A DNA stretch of 64,000 nucleotides from contig NC_065905.1 in the NCBI RefSeq assembly GCF_905147045.1, positions 4,650,001-4,714,000 of the forward strand, read 5' to 3'. The stretch comes from Nymphalis io (Eukaryota; Arthropoda; Insecta; Lepidoptera; Nymphalidae). The translations under genes and the position numbers were made by a program. Shown here in pieces: positions 18,146-29,387 of this stretch; position 1 is the stretch's first letter; the number at the start of each line of letters is the position of its first letter. The notes under the pieces are model-generated. The model searched no databases and was not told the origin of the DNA. It saw only the letters and a program-made list of their open reading frames with translations.

Positions 18146-19010
18146 TTGTTAGCAAAAATCGAACTCCATCTTGTGCAGAATATCCCTCATTTTTTAATAT
18201 AATTTTACTTGAGATTCTATAAAATTCTCTGTCTCAGGAAGGACTTAACGATCTAAGATACTTGGTTTTACAAGTTCTTTACTTATCGTGTTCATATAGT
18301 GTTTATTAATAACACTTGCTATCAAAATAGTAGATTTTTTTTATAAATCAACATGACATACTTGTAAAATGCTATCGCTCACGGTACTCATATTCATAAT
18401 ATGCTAAAATCATACCTAACGAAGTCACTAAAACCCAATGAAGCTTTGATTCTAAGTATAAATATTACAAAAACTGTAGTATCATTACTTAGATCTCTAT
18501 TGCTATTGAATATTATTCAATTTCAAACTTAGATATCTATTGTCTTATATAAATGCAACATTTAACGTTATTAATATACATATATAATACTATATACTTG
18601 TGAATATATAAATTAGTAAATACATCAAAAGATTTTAATTAAATGATTAACGTTTTTTAAAGTATATAACGGAATATATATTCAGTAATATTCATATTCC
18701 GTAATATATATATTCAAGGTAAATCGAAATTAAAAGCAAAAGGGTTACATTTATTATGCAGTAGAAAAAGAATAGATAAAAAAGGTCTAATTGAATTATT
18801 TACGACCCACTGATCAAAGGTTCGTAAGTTTTGTTTAAAAGTTAACTTGTCCGGCTCTCGTTCAACATAATGACTATTTCCAACACTGCGTTTGTTTTCA
18901 AAGGATTAATGTTGTAAAGAAGAAATAAAAAGATCAATTTGACTCGTGTTGTCTCCGAAAAAAGGTACATCAGCATTATTGTTTTTTTTTTTATTTGCTA
19001 GTATTTTTAC
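18146..19010. other. AT-rich DNA without recognised feature
   Basis: A small imperfect palindrome (ACGGAATAT ... ATATTCCGT) lies at about 18668-18702; otherwise nothing recognised. Confidence 0.3.
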
Positions 19011-19141
19011 TTGGTGGTAGGGCTTTGCGCAAGTCCGTCTAAATGAGTACCCATCACTTATTCTATTGTCAAACAGCAATACACAGTTACATACAGGTTT
19101 GAGGAGTGAGTGAGTCAGTGACTTGCGCATTGACGATGTAA
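19011..19141 (+). mobile_element. SINE-A copy, sense, 3'-truncated
   Basis: TTGGTGGTAGGGCTTTGCGC, then ACCCATCACTTATTCTATTG and GTTTGAGGAGTGAGTGAG, ending at GCGCATTGACGATGTAA. It forms an inverted pair with the antisense piece at 19199-19296. Confidence 0.75.
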
Positions 19142-19198
19142 ATAAAAAAATTTGTAACCAAAAACCCACATTATATGAAAATACAACCAACACTGAAA

Positions 19199-19296
19199 AG
19201 TAAGATGTTATGTATATTGTGCCTCTATTTATGTGTATATGAATTGAATGGGTGGTACCTACTCAGTTGGGCTTGCACAAAGCCCTACCATCAAGT
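19199..19296 (-). mobile_element. SINE-A copy, antisense, internally deleted
   Basis: AAGTAAGATGTTATGTATATTG joins across a deletion to GGGTGGTACCTACTCAGTTG and CACAAAGCCCTACCATCAAG. The head complement is clear. Confidence 0.75.
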
Positions 19297-19789
19297 AATG
19301 TATATTTTTTTCTTTAATTACGAATTCATTGTTCATAGATTTACACTGTGTCGTACACTCGATGAAATGGACACGCTGCAAGCAATTAGTGGATCAATGA
19401 ATTTCGTCCCAAAAGTTAACAAAAAATGTACAACTATTATGTTACATTCAGATAAATTTATTGTATAAAATATTATACGTTACTGTTGTTGTTATTTTCT
19501 CAAAGATTTACATCTAAATCACTTACAGAGAAAATTACAAAACAATTAGAAAAAAAAATTAAATCGAATAGGCGTACATAGTAATACAATGAATGTTACA
19601 ATAACCTAATAATATCATAATAATATGGGTACAGTGCAAACAAGTATGAATAGTTTGTGACGTGAAGTAGCGTGTGAAGGGCAGTGTAGTAAAAAATATA
19701 ATGTAATAATAATAATATTTAGTACGTTAAACTATCCTATATGTGTGATATATAATCAGTGTGTTTATTTAAAAATAAATTACAGTTTG
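19297..19789. other. AT-rich DNA; possible far 5' flank of the RTE LINE
   Basis: Mostly AT-rich with no recognised gene. The exact 5' limit of the RTE element is not visible; GC content rises at about 19790. Confidence 0.35.
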
Positions 19790-20085
19790 CCGTGTGGTGA
19801 CGGCGACGAATATCACCACCCCATCTCATCCCGTGGGGGGCGTAGAAGTCGACCCGAGGGAGTATACACCAGAGAAGTGGCAGCAGCGTCTCTCTGAGTA
19901 CTATGACTAACTTACTGCGATTGCCAACCCGTCTGCCAGGCGTGGCGATTATGGCATATCCCCTCAATGATTCGCGCAACTAAGCCACGGCCCCTAGTCC
20001 CCGGCAGCCATGCTATTCCTAGCCTTGGTAACAGCTATGGTAATGGTAGGGCAGGGGGTGCTAAGAATCCCCGGCAGATTTCGTG

Positions 20086-20835
20086 TTACCAACACCGACG
20101 ACCTCTGGCCCTGGCAACATATAACACGCGTACACTGCGGACCGATGAGAAGATCATCGAACTGGAGGAAGAACTGAGCAGGTTACACTGGGATATCGTC
20201 GAATTACCCGAAGTCCGAAGACAGGACAGGATACGATGATCCTGAAATCCGGTAACCTTCTCTATTTCCGAGAGGGCGATCAACTGTCTCAAGGTGGTGT
20301 CGGGTTCGTAGTACACAAGTCCCTCGTTAACAACGTTGTGAAAATCGAGAGCGTGTCGACTAGGGTGGCGTACCTTATACTCAGAATCACCAAGCGGTAT
20401 TCTTTAAAGGTCATACAGGTATACGCGCCGACTTCGACACACTCCGACGATGAGGTTGAGGTCATGTATGAGGATTTATCTAAAGCCGAACATACCAATA
20501 AGACTCATTTCACTGTTGTAATGGGGGACTTTAACGCGAAGCTGGGCAAACGATTCGGTGATGAGTTAAAGGTTCCATGTGGTCCCACCACATGGAATTG
20601 GAGACCACAACCCTCGGGGCCAGATGTTGGCCGACTTTATGGAGAAGGAGGGACTCTTTATGATGAACTCCTTTTTCAAGAAGCCAGGTCAACGAAAATG
20701 GACCTGGGTGAGCCCTGATGGGAAAACCAAGAATGAGATAGAATTTATCTTGTCGACGAGAAGACAAATATTTAATGACGTCCCCGTGATCAATGCAGTC
20801 AAAACCGGGAACGATTACAAACTAGTAAGAGGCTC
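20086..20835 (+). pseudogene. RTE endonuclease domain, frameshifted
   Basis: Endonuclease/exonuclease/phosphatase-fold motifs in order: LATYNTRTL (frame 2, about 20113), ELPEVRRQ, then frame 1 with GGVGFVVHKSL, VIQVYAPTS and GDFNAKLG (about 20527), then frame 2 with RKWTWVSPDGKTKNEIEFIL. The catalytic D-H near the end reads NDYKLVR (about 20810), so the active-site His appears replaced by Tyr. Frames change at about 20226-20236 and at about 20573-20600. The family would nick chromosomal DNA to prime reverse transcription; this copy could not. Confidence 0.85.
20573..20597. repeat. Perfect 11-bp inverted repeat at an RTE frameshift
   Basis: TTCCATGTGGT (20573-20583), CCC, then its exact complement ACCACATGGAA (20587-20597). 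The coding frame switches within this hairpin region. Confidence 0.85.
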
Positions 20836-22923
20836 ATTAAATATCAATGTTAAACTCCAGAGGTCCCGACTGATAAAGTCTACGCTCCGACCATCACCTC
20901 TTCAAATCCGAAATCCCGAAGTCTTTCAGCTCGAACTCCAAAACCGATTCGATTGCCTAGCAGACTGCGAAGAAGTGCACACATACAACGACAAGTTTGT
21001 GGAAACTGTCCATACGGCTGGGTCTAAGGCCTTCAAGACCAACTGTACAAAAGGAACCAATGAGATCTCTGCCTCTACCCTACGGCTTATGGAGGAAAGA
21101 CGGAAAATGATTCTGACGTCCTCAGCTGATGCTGCCGGCTATCGGCTGATCAACAGAAAGATTTCAAAGTCTCTGACTCGCGACTCTCGCCGATTTAACA
21201 CAGTGCGCATTAAAGAGGTCATCGAGCGGAACAAAGGCTCTAAAGTGTTCGCCAGAGATCTGTCTGTTGGGCAGAGTCAACTGACAAGGCTGAAAACTGA
21301 GGATGACAGAATAGTCACGTCAAGATCTGAGCTATACACGACAGCTCAATCACCTGTCAGTAGTCATGCTTCAGATCCCAGAGCAAGACTAACCCGACAC
21401 TACACTGAAGATTTTCAGGACGTCAGTCTTTTCGAGATTAGAATGTCTCTCGAACAACTCAAAAACAACAAGGCACCTGGTGATGATGGTGTTACAGCCG
21501 AGCTTCTGAAGGCGGGTGGTACACCGATCCTCAGGGCTTTTCAAAGGCTTTTTAACTCCGTCATAGCCAAAGGTCAAACGCCAAAGGCTTAGCACGGAAG
21601 TGTGGTGGTACTTTTCTTTAAGAAGGGTGATAAAACCCTTCTGAAGAATTACAGGCCCATCTCACTGCTGAGTTATGTTTACAAGTTGTTTTCGAGAGTC
21701 ATTACGAATCATCTCAAGGAAAGGCTTGACGACTTCCAGCCACCCGAACAAGCCGGATTCCGAAAAGGCTTTAGCACCATAGACCACAAACATACGCTGC
21801 GGCAAGTTATACAGAAACCTGAGGAGTATAACCAGCCACTTTGCTTAGCGTTTGTGGACTATGAGAAAGCCTTTGATTCGATCGAAACCGGGCCGTGCTG
21901 AATTCTCTTCAAAGGTGCCAAATTGATTATCGGTATATCAGAGTGTTAAAGTGCTTGTACGAGAACGCCACCATGTCGATCCGACTCCAGGATCAGTGTT
22001 CAAAACCTATCCAACTGCAGAGAAGTGTAAGACAGGGACACGTGATATCTCGGAAACTGTTTACCGCTGCATTGGAAGATGTTTTCAATCTTCTGGACTG
22101 GAACGGACTTGGCATCAATATCAACGGCGAGTACATCACTCATCTTCGATTTGCCGATGACATTGTAATTATGGCTGAGACTTTGGAAGACCTCGGCACT
22201 ATGCTCGATGACCTTAACAGGGTTTCCCAACAAGTGGGTCTAAAAATGAACATGGACAAAACGAAATTCATGTCGAACATCCATGTTGCACTCACTCAAG
22301 TCAAGGTTGGAAATTCTGCACTTGAAGTTGTAGACAACTATGTCTACCTAGGTCAGACCATCCAACTAGGTAGGTCCAACTTCGAGAAAGAGGTCAATCG
22401 TCGAATTCAACTCGGCTGGGCAGCGTTCGGCTGCTACACGATACACGATATCTTCTCATCCCAAATACCGCAGTGTCTAAAGTCTAAAGTCTTCGACCAG
22501 TGTGTGTTGCCAGTGATGACTTATGGATCAGAGAAGTGGTCGCTCACAATGGGCCTCATAAGAAGGCTCAAGGTCACTCAAAGGGCAATGGAGAGGGCTA
22601 TGCTCGGAGTTTTTCTGCGAGATCGAATCAGAAATGATGAAATCCGCAGGCGAACCAAAGTAACCGACATAGCCCGAAGAATTGCTAAATTGAAGTGGCA
22701 ATGGGCGGGGCACATTACTCGCAGAACCGACGACCGCTGGGGCAGAAAGGTTCTCGAGTGGCAACCACGAACCGGAAGACGCAGCGGGGGCAGGCCCCCT
22801 ACAAGGTGGACCGACGACTTAGATCGAGTCGCGGGAAGCCGTTGGATGCGGGCAGCGCAAGACCGGCCAACGTTGAAATCCTTGGGGGAGGCCTTTGTCC
22901 AGCAGTGGACGTCTTTCGGCTGA
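20836..22923 (+). pseudogene. RTE reverse transcriptase region, broken
   Basis: Linker, then RT motifs NNKAPGDDGVTAELLK (about 21466), NYRPISLLSYVYKLFSRVI, QAGFRKGFSTIDH, block A VDYEKAFDSIE (about 21855), block B altered to RQGHVISRKLF where families have a GDPISPKLF-like sequence, block C FADD (about 22149), NMDKTKF and YLGQ, and the C-terminal RRLKVTQRAMERAMLG and RPPTRWTDDL ending QQWTSFG. Defects: an in-frame TAG at 21590-21592 where family members have Trp, and a shift from frame 2 to frame 1 near 21888-21895 consistent with one lost base. Confidence 0.9.
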
Positions 22924-22951
22924 TATGATGATGATGATGATAATGATGAAA
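22924..22951. repeat. (TGA)n microsatellite, 3' end of RTE LINE
   Basis: TATGATGATGATGATGATAA follows the stop codon immediately, as in RTE-clade elements, whose 3' ends are simple repeats rather than poly-A. Confidence 0.88.
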
Positions 22952-23109
22952 TTACAGTAACCGTTAGCATTTTATAAGAAACATATGTGCTTAATAAATA
23001 TTTGCTTATGAGATTCATATTATTACGTTGGTAGCCTTGTTTCAGTTATTCAAACGACTTATAAATATTTTTTAGCCGAGGGAAATAAGTCCTGTATAAC
23101 TAAAAATCC

Positions 23110-23352
23110 TGCTGAAATAAATATTTCACTGCTGGACTAAGGTCTATTGAGAATAAGACTTATTGCATCACGATGTTCCAATGGATTGGAAACACTTATG
23201 ATATTTCATCCGATATATTCACTTCAATACTGATCCCGAAATCAGTAAAATAAATACGAATTAAGCACATGAAATTCAGTGATCTTTTGTCAGGTGTAAG
23301 TCCTCAATCTTTATATAAGATCGAAATGCTATAACCATTGTGCCATCTCATA
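23110..23352 (-). mobile_element. Metulj-like SINE, antisense, old
   Basis: TTCACTGCTGGACTAAGGTC is the tail complement, AATTAAGCACATGAAATTCAG the central part, and ACCATTGTGCCATCTCA the head complement. Full extent but strongly diverged. Confidence 0.6.
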
Positions 23353-23589
23353 CTATAAGTAATACAAATTGATTAAAATAATTTCAAAAGCAATTTATGA
23401 GACTTAACTCCCCATTACATTTCCTCACTGGTGACAAGTGGGTTGGCTCATTTTTCTTTCAGTGAAATGTAATTGCGATTCGATGGGAAAATTCCTGTCA
23501 CCGCTTCGAGCGGTCACGATTTGTGCGGTAATTGTTTTCTGTTTTGTGTATTTTAATTAAAAGACTAATCCTTTTTATTTTTTAATATA

Positions 23590-24090
23590 ACTAGCGGTTC
23601 AACCACAGCTTTGCCCACGTTATAATCGAAATTCCATTTAAACGAGAATTCAATTTAAAGAAGATTAAAGGCCAAAATATGTTAATTATGTCATATTTTA
23701 GCCGTGATTGATCTTGAATAAGTTACAAATAATCACATCAAACTCGACCTTTCGTATTTATCACATGAGTATTATTTTGGTTTGATTGCGAGTTCCAAAT
23801 GGCAGTATTAACTTTAAAAGAGACAGTTATTTTGAAATCACGGACAGATACTTCAATTGATTTTATTAAAATTTGTGATAAAGCAAGAAAGAGTACCAAA
23901 TATTCATAACACACACAATCTTTCGTATTCATATGGTTATTATTATTCTAGTAATTAAAGGAAAATGGATTTAGTGAATTATTGAAATGCCTCCTTATAT
24001 ACTATATTAGGTGTAGTATTTCATTTGATAGGAAAGTGATATCATTGGCATGATTTACACGTGAACATGCTACATACAGTTGCTCATCGT
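23590..24090 (+). repeat. Degraded dispersed repeat with TTTGCCCACG-type start
   Basis: CTAGCGGTTCAACCACAGC and TTTGCCCACGTTATAATCG resemble a common lepidopteran repeat start. The remainder is AT-rich and decayed; class unknown to me. Confidence 0.35.
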
Positions 24091-24148
24091 CAAGTAATAG
24101 AAAAAAAAATACAACCCTTCTAATCTAATAAAACTATAAATAAAGTTT

Positions 24149-24470
24149 AAAAATCTTGAAATACGTATTTTTTATTTATTTCTAACCAAAAGCCTGCATA
24201 TAAAATTTCATACTTCTAACATAAAAATGACGGATCTCCATACAAATTTTCATCCCTTATTTCACCCTCTTCGGGGTAGATCTTCAAAAACTCTGAAATG
24301 CATATTTATTTATTTCTAACCAAAAGCTTGTATATAAAATTTCACACTTCTAACTTTGAAAATGACGGATTTTCATGGAACCGTTCATCTTTAGGGGTGG
24401 AATTTACAAAAATCTTAACAAAATACATTAACTGTCAAAATTTCAAGTTTCTAACTCCTGTGGTTTAGGA
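24149..24470. repeat. Tandem array of about 2.5 units of 125-135 bp
   Basis: Units start near 24149, 24284 and 24408. The first two share ATTTATTTCTAACCAAAAGC, the TATAAAATTTCA.ACTTCTAAC motif and AAAATGACGGAT; the third keeps only the AAAATCTT and TTTCTAAC parts. Followed by a (TA)n-AGATGA end at 24514-24533. Probably the internal repeat of a dispersed element. Confidence 0.7.
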
Positions 24471-24978
24471 TCTGCATTGATGAGTCAGCCCGTACGAGTC
24501 ATTATAATTGTTATATATATATATATAGATGAGTGAAATTCCTGCATTTATTTAACATTAATTGTATATTAATATTGTTAATTTTATTTTAAACTACGAT
24601 ATTACAAAATTTTGAATTCTAAAAATAATTCTTTTAAAATTATATTTTAATATTCTTAGATTTCATAATGTAAAAAACAACCATTGAATGTCTCACACCT
24701 GGGTATAGGTTGTCTTATCTCGAGGTTGTGGCAAATATCTAACCCAAGCAGATTTCCTTACCATGTTGTTCTTCACCGCTGAGTACGAGCTTAATTAATA
24801 AACACTAATCAAGCACATGTCGACAAACTCAGTCTTGCTTTCCAACCTTTTCAGTTTTCGAATCACATGTTAAATCTCTTCAGATTTTAGTAAAATTATA
24901 TTACAATGATATCTTTATAAGAAATAATTTTAAGGAACATTAATAATTTATACGTATTCATTCATATTTACTATTTTC

Positions 24979-25390
24979 TAAAAAAAATTACGGCACCATT
25001 TTAAACGCGAACAACGGAAACTGTAAACAATGTAGAATGTACGTATAAAGTGAAATGCCGTGTTTACACTTGAGGAGCTTTTTATGCTATTTTTTAAAGA
25101 CAAATTTTTAATTACTTTGAATATCTAAATAAATAGAAAAGTACCCATACTACATACTTATTTATACTAATAATAAGACGTTTATTATAAACCAACTAAA
25201 AAAACTATTAAACCAATACGCATAAAACTTATAACAGAAGATGCAGCACGTTTTGCAGAAGGCTTAAGTATATATCATTATTATATAAGTAGCTGCGCTT
25301 CGTAGTTTCATTCGCTTTAAATCTAGAATAATATGGCAAGCGTGAATTTCATGTTCTTGTTATTTATATATTGTTGAATGTGAAAATATT
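24979..25390. repeat. Diverged repeat copy 1 (pair with 26030-26410)
   Basis: GAACAACGGAAACTGTAAAC, TGTTTACACTTGAGGAG and GCTTCGTAGTTTCATTCG recur in the same order and similar spacing about 1.05 kb downstream. Confidence 0.6.
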
Positions 25391-25689
25391 TTATAACGCA
25401 CACATATAATAAAATATTTTATCTAAAATAATAAAATAATCGGTCTATTTTTGGAGAGAAGACATTTAGTTTGAAATTTGAATGACTACCCATAAAAACA
25501 ACAGTATCTTCAGAAGACCACCATAATCACAGACTTGAAGGACAAGTGTCAAATGGGCCGAGCCAAGTGATGGATGCAATTTCAATAATTGGAGAAGGTT
25601 AATTATATTACATAAGGCAACTTTAGCAAATACATACAAAGTTATTATGCTGCACACATGTAAAGAAAAAACATAAAATATTTAATATC

Positions 25690-25845
25690 ACAGTAACAGC
25701 TTGTTAATGTTCCACTGCTGGGCTAAGACCTCCTCTCCCATTTGAGAAGATTTAGAGCTTATTCCACCACGCTGCTCTAATGCGGGTTGGTAGAATACAC
25801 ATGTGGTATAATTTCAATGAAGTTAGACCAAAGCGCGCCATTCTA
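25690..25845 (-). mobile_element. Metulj-type SINE, antisense, 5'-truncated
   Basis: CAGTAACAGCTTGTTAATG, CACTGCTGGGCTAAGACC, ATTCCACCACGCTGCTC and GCGGGTTGGTAGAATACAC are complements of the Metulj 3' half. The head is missing, as in 5'-truncated retroposition. Confidence 0.82.
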
Positions 25846-26029
25846 ATTTCTCATAATTTGAATATTACACAATGGATTTGCTGAATAATTTGTAACATAC
25901 ACGTTTCACTTTATCTCTACAAGTGAAATTATCAATCCAGATTCCATTGATTATATCCGTTGCACTATTATTTTTTTCTTAAAAAAATATATTAAGCGTC
26001 TATTTTTCGCATTTGTTCCAAAATCAAAA

Positions 26030-26410
26030 TTGCACGTCTAGATTTATACAATGCTACGACATATGAAAAACAGATGAACAACGGACGGAAACCGTAAACA
26101 ATGCACGTATACACTGAAGGAGGTCGTATTTACACTCGAGGATGTTTTCTGCAACATTGGCACAAGTCGTGAAATTTAAAAACTATGCGGATTTGACGTA
26201 GCTGGCAAACAAATTAAATACGTATTGCATTACTAAAATATTATATTTATACTAATATTTTTTTTGTAATGCCTAACTGAAAAATATAAAGAAGCCAATA
26301 ATATAAATAAATAAAGGATATTTTAGTATATACTATAATTATACACCTGTGCTTCATAGCTTCATCTGTTTTAAACTTAGACATAACTAATGAGTTTCAT
26401 GTGCTTGCAA
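26030..26410. repeat. Diverged repeat copy 2 (pair with 24979-25390)
   Basis: GAACAACGGACGGAAACCG, TATTTACACTCGAGGATG and GCTTCATAGCTTCATCTG parallel copy 1; the middle has indels. Confidence 0.6.
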
Positions 26411-27002
26411 ATAATAAAAAAAACGTTTAGTAAGTATTCGATGATTTAATTACTTATAGTTAAATTGAAAAGTGTAACTACGCGCCCCCTTCCGGTTCTA
26501 CACGGTACAATTATTATTCAGAGCCAGTAACATTTAATTTAATTTTAAATTGTAAAATAACTATTCATATTATGTAAGGACGTACTTAAATAAAGTATAT
26601 AGTGACTAGTGAGTACTAGGTAAAGGTCTCGCGTCTCAATGCGGATGCGTTGATGCACAATTGCCTGAATTTCATCCGAAAAAGGCAGGTTTCCTCACGA
26701 TGATCTCCACGACCTATTTGTGTGTTAGTTTACAAAATCAGCTTAATAATTTTATCGTGTTAACTATTTATATTGAGCTAAGTAATTGCCGATTTTATAA
26801 TGTTAAATGTTTAATGTACACATCTTATTCTGTGCTAAGTACATGAGAACTATATTATTGCTTAAGATAACGTTGTACTTAAGTTCTCCCCAAACATTTG
26901 TTTTGTGGAAAATATTAGCTATTTCAAAACGTAAACAACTTCTGTCTCAAGGTCGTTTTGGTTGTGTTCACGTTTAATATAATGTCCTCTTAGATGTATT
27001 CC
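26411..27002. other. AT-rich DNA without recognised feature
   Basis: No gene or repeat recognised. A 61-codon frame near 26661 has no recognisable content. Confidence 0.3.
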
Positions 27003-27222
27003 GAGCCGAGACGGCCCAGTGGCAAGCACCACTGAATTTTCATGTGCTCAATTTGTGCTTCTAATTCATCTCATACGGATATCTGTTAAAGATAAAAATC
27101 TTCTACACGTTTATTCAACACCAACTCAAATTGAATAATCGCGGCGAAACATGCCGTACCTTTAAACGTACCTTTTTTAGAAAAAAGAGAGAAGCCTACG
27201 CCCAGCATGAGAAGATGAAAGA
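27003..27222 (+). mobile_element. Metulj-type SINE, sense, B box deleted
   Basis: GAGCCGAGACGGCCCAGTGG is fused directly to CAAGCACCACTGAATTTTC, so about 45 bp between A and B boxes, including the B box, are gone. The 3' part is diverged (GAGAGAAGCCTACGCCCAGC). It should be transcriptionally dead. Confidence 0.7.
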
Positions 27223-27231
27223 TATACTCTA

Positions 27232-27420
27232 AGTATTATCGTTTCTTGGTATGAAGGCTAAGTGAGCCAGTGTAACTAAAGGCACAAGGGATATAACATC
27301 TCAGTTTCCAAGTCAGTGGCGCATTGGCGTTGTTTAATATTTCTTACAGAGCCAATGGTCTATTGAAAGTGGCGACCACTTACCATCAGGTGGCCCGTTC
27401 GCGTACTTACGTTTTATGTA
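27232..27420 (+). mobile_element. SINE-A copy, sense, 5'-truncated
   Basis: AAGGCTAAGTGAGCCAGTG, GGCACAAGGGATATAACATC and a well-kept 3' module CCACTTACCATCAGGTGG followed by CCCGTTCGCG. Abuts the preceding Metulj copy. Confidence 0.82.
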
Positions 27421-28060
27421 ATATAAAACATTATAAAAAAACTGTTACTGAAGCCAATCTGGAAGACATTATCATCATCATGATAGTTACAACGAACTTA
27501 AACTTATATAAAAGTAAAGTAGCAGTCAACCTAGCTGATTTGTTTACTATCGTATAGGACTAATAATTTATTATATTATGCTTGCTTAAAGTGTTGAAAT
27601 TAAATAAATTTAAAAACCAATTCTACCAATAGAAAGGTGTTTCACGCGTACCTAATAGCCTAATAGAATTACAGATTTAATTTTGAAAGAGCTTACTTAG
27701 TTCGTTGTCAATAGAGAGGAAAAGTTATAACAATGTCAGCAGTTATTATATATATTTTTTATAGTTACGTAAAGGAAGCGGAATTATAATCATATAAAAG
27801 TTAAAGTCGAAAGGAACTTTTAAAAACAAAACGAATAGAACATTTTACGAGTACGTTATTAGAAAGTTAACTGTTTTTACAATGATCATATAAGATAATT
27901 ATGTAATACGTGTAGTTGTGACTTTTACGACAGAAATAATTAGAAATAAGGGAACAAAGAACTTAAACCCTTAGTATGCTTGAAACCATTACGTATATCT
28001 GTAACCCTACCTATTTACTTCTTTCAAATTTCATTCTGTCCACTATTAATGTTTTAAATG
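27421..28060. other. AT-rich DNA without recognised feature
   Basis: No gene or repeat recognised. Confidence 0.3.
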
Positions 28061-28068
28061 TGACCTTA

Positions 28069-28140
28069 TATAATTTTTTGTATTATGAATTGATATATGT
28101 ATTTATGTACATATATCAATTCATAATACAAAAAATTATA
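28069..28140. repeat. Perfect palindrome, 32-bp arms, 8-nt loop
   Basis: Arm 28069-28100 (starting TATAATTTTTTGTATTATG) and arm 28109-28140 are exact reverse complements around ATTTATGT. An outer matching pair, ACCTTATATA near 28063-28072 and TATATAAGGT near 28170-28179, suggests an originally longer inverted repeat broken by added AT sequence. Confidence 0.95.
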
Positions 28141-28449
28141 CATGTATTGATATACATATATATATTGATATATAAGGTATATAACTGTATATATGTGGAT
28201 ATGTATGTATTTATAATACACTCGCCCGTTAGGTCCTGCAAGTATCTTAAGGCAGGGTTGTCTGGAAGAGATCACTATCTTGGTGATAAGAACGCCCTTT
28301 GCATGCATCATGTTGAGGTCCGCAATTATGCTTATATAGCATGGCTTTTCTCGAGCTTTTGTTTTTGTTTTTCTTTTTTTTTGTACTTGTATTTGTCTTG
28401 TTTTTTTCTTGTAAGTGTGCAATAAAATTGTTTAATATAATAATAATAT

Positions 28450-28620
28450 ATGAGAAAGTGAGTTTGTTTGATCGTTACTTTTTAATTACTCAATCGGTCG
28501 TCATGAAATTTTATATATACGGTGTCAGGGGTGTATAGAAAAGAAGTACCTAATATCTGCCCCTTCCCCTACACGCGGGTGAAGCTAAAAGCAGAAATTA
28601 ATATACAATAAACTAAGAAG
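28450..28620 (+). repeat. Degraded dispersed repeat (CGCGGGTGAAGC type)
   Basis: AGTGAGTTTGTTTGATCG, CTCAATCGGTCGTCATGAAA and ACACGCGGGTGAAGCTAAAAG follow the order of a frequent lepidopteran repeat whose remnants also occur at 36.8 and 63.9 kb. Confidence 0.45.
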
Positions 28621-29387
28621 CATTATTTAACCGATGGTCACAGGTTCAAATATTGGAAGGCATCACTAAGTGCGTGTTTAAATTTTGTTTAAATTACAAT
28701 TGGTCTTAAGCAAATAAAATATAAACGATAACATATACATATGTGACGAATAAACTCCACGATAACGAGCTATTAAGAAAGAACACATTTAATAAATTTA
28801 GTTTAAACTTGTTCTGTGAATGATTTTTTTTTTATTTCGAATAAGAATACAATATTATGAATCTAGATGAAGCGCTGCGCTGAAAGCTGTTAAGCGGTGA
28901 ATAAAGTAGACTGTATTGCTACTCGTATGTAAATCATTATTATTTTTTATAATTTGTTCTCAACTCCATATTGTTATGGCTTTTGTTAAACATATTCCTA
29001 ATCGACAAATTCAACTTAAATTTTTGTTATTCACTCGCCTTAACTTTTGTTGTTGAAAACATTACAAACTTTGTTGTTATCGTAGCACTTGTTGTATTAA
29101 GATTAGAAATATAAAGAAAACAGCTACGGACAATTGTTTGAAAATCACATTCGTTTCTCTATCAGAGGCATTAACGAGATCAATACATACCTACCGCTTT
29201 GTTGCCGTTGGCCCCTCAATTGTCAGCCGTTTGCAGTCGACACTGAGGCGCCATTCATGTTGCTTAGTGATGTGCGTATTGTTTACCGTAATTTTTATTG
29301 TGAGAAATTCAATATCATCGACTGGTTTTGATCGATTTTACTATATATAAACAGCTAACTAATGCAATACTACTACTAATACTACTA
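28621..29387. other. AT-rich DNA without recognised feature
   Basis: A short GC-richer patch (GTTGCCGTTGGCCCCTCAA near 29202) has small overlapping frames but no splice sites or domain I can support. Confidence 0.3.

Larger units (their letters stand above)
19790..22951 (+). mobile_element. RTE-type LINE, nearly full length, inactivated
   Basis: A GC-richer block of about 3.1 kb with a 5' leader, an AP-endonuclease region, an RT region and a very short 3' tail ending in TGATATGATGATGATGATG just after the stop, the hallmark of RTE elements. The protein frame moves through frames 2, 1, 2 (with an internal stop) and 1, so the copy is dead. Retroposition of this family would use its own endonuclease plus RT. 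Confidence 0.9.

Noticed and set aside
24149..24470. CRISPR-like array
   Set aside because: Only 2-3 degenerate units of 125-135 bp with no regular short repeats and spacers, and the genome is eukaryotic.
27976..28425. 149-codon frame crossing the 28.1-kb palindrome
   Set aside because: The frame is created by palindromic and T-rich sequence; its residues are mostly Tyr/Ile/Phe/Leu as expected from AT-rich DNA. The opposite strand is open too because the sequence is self-complementary.
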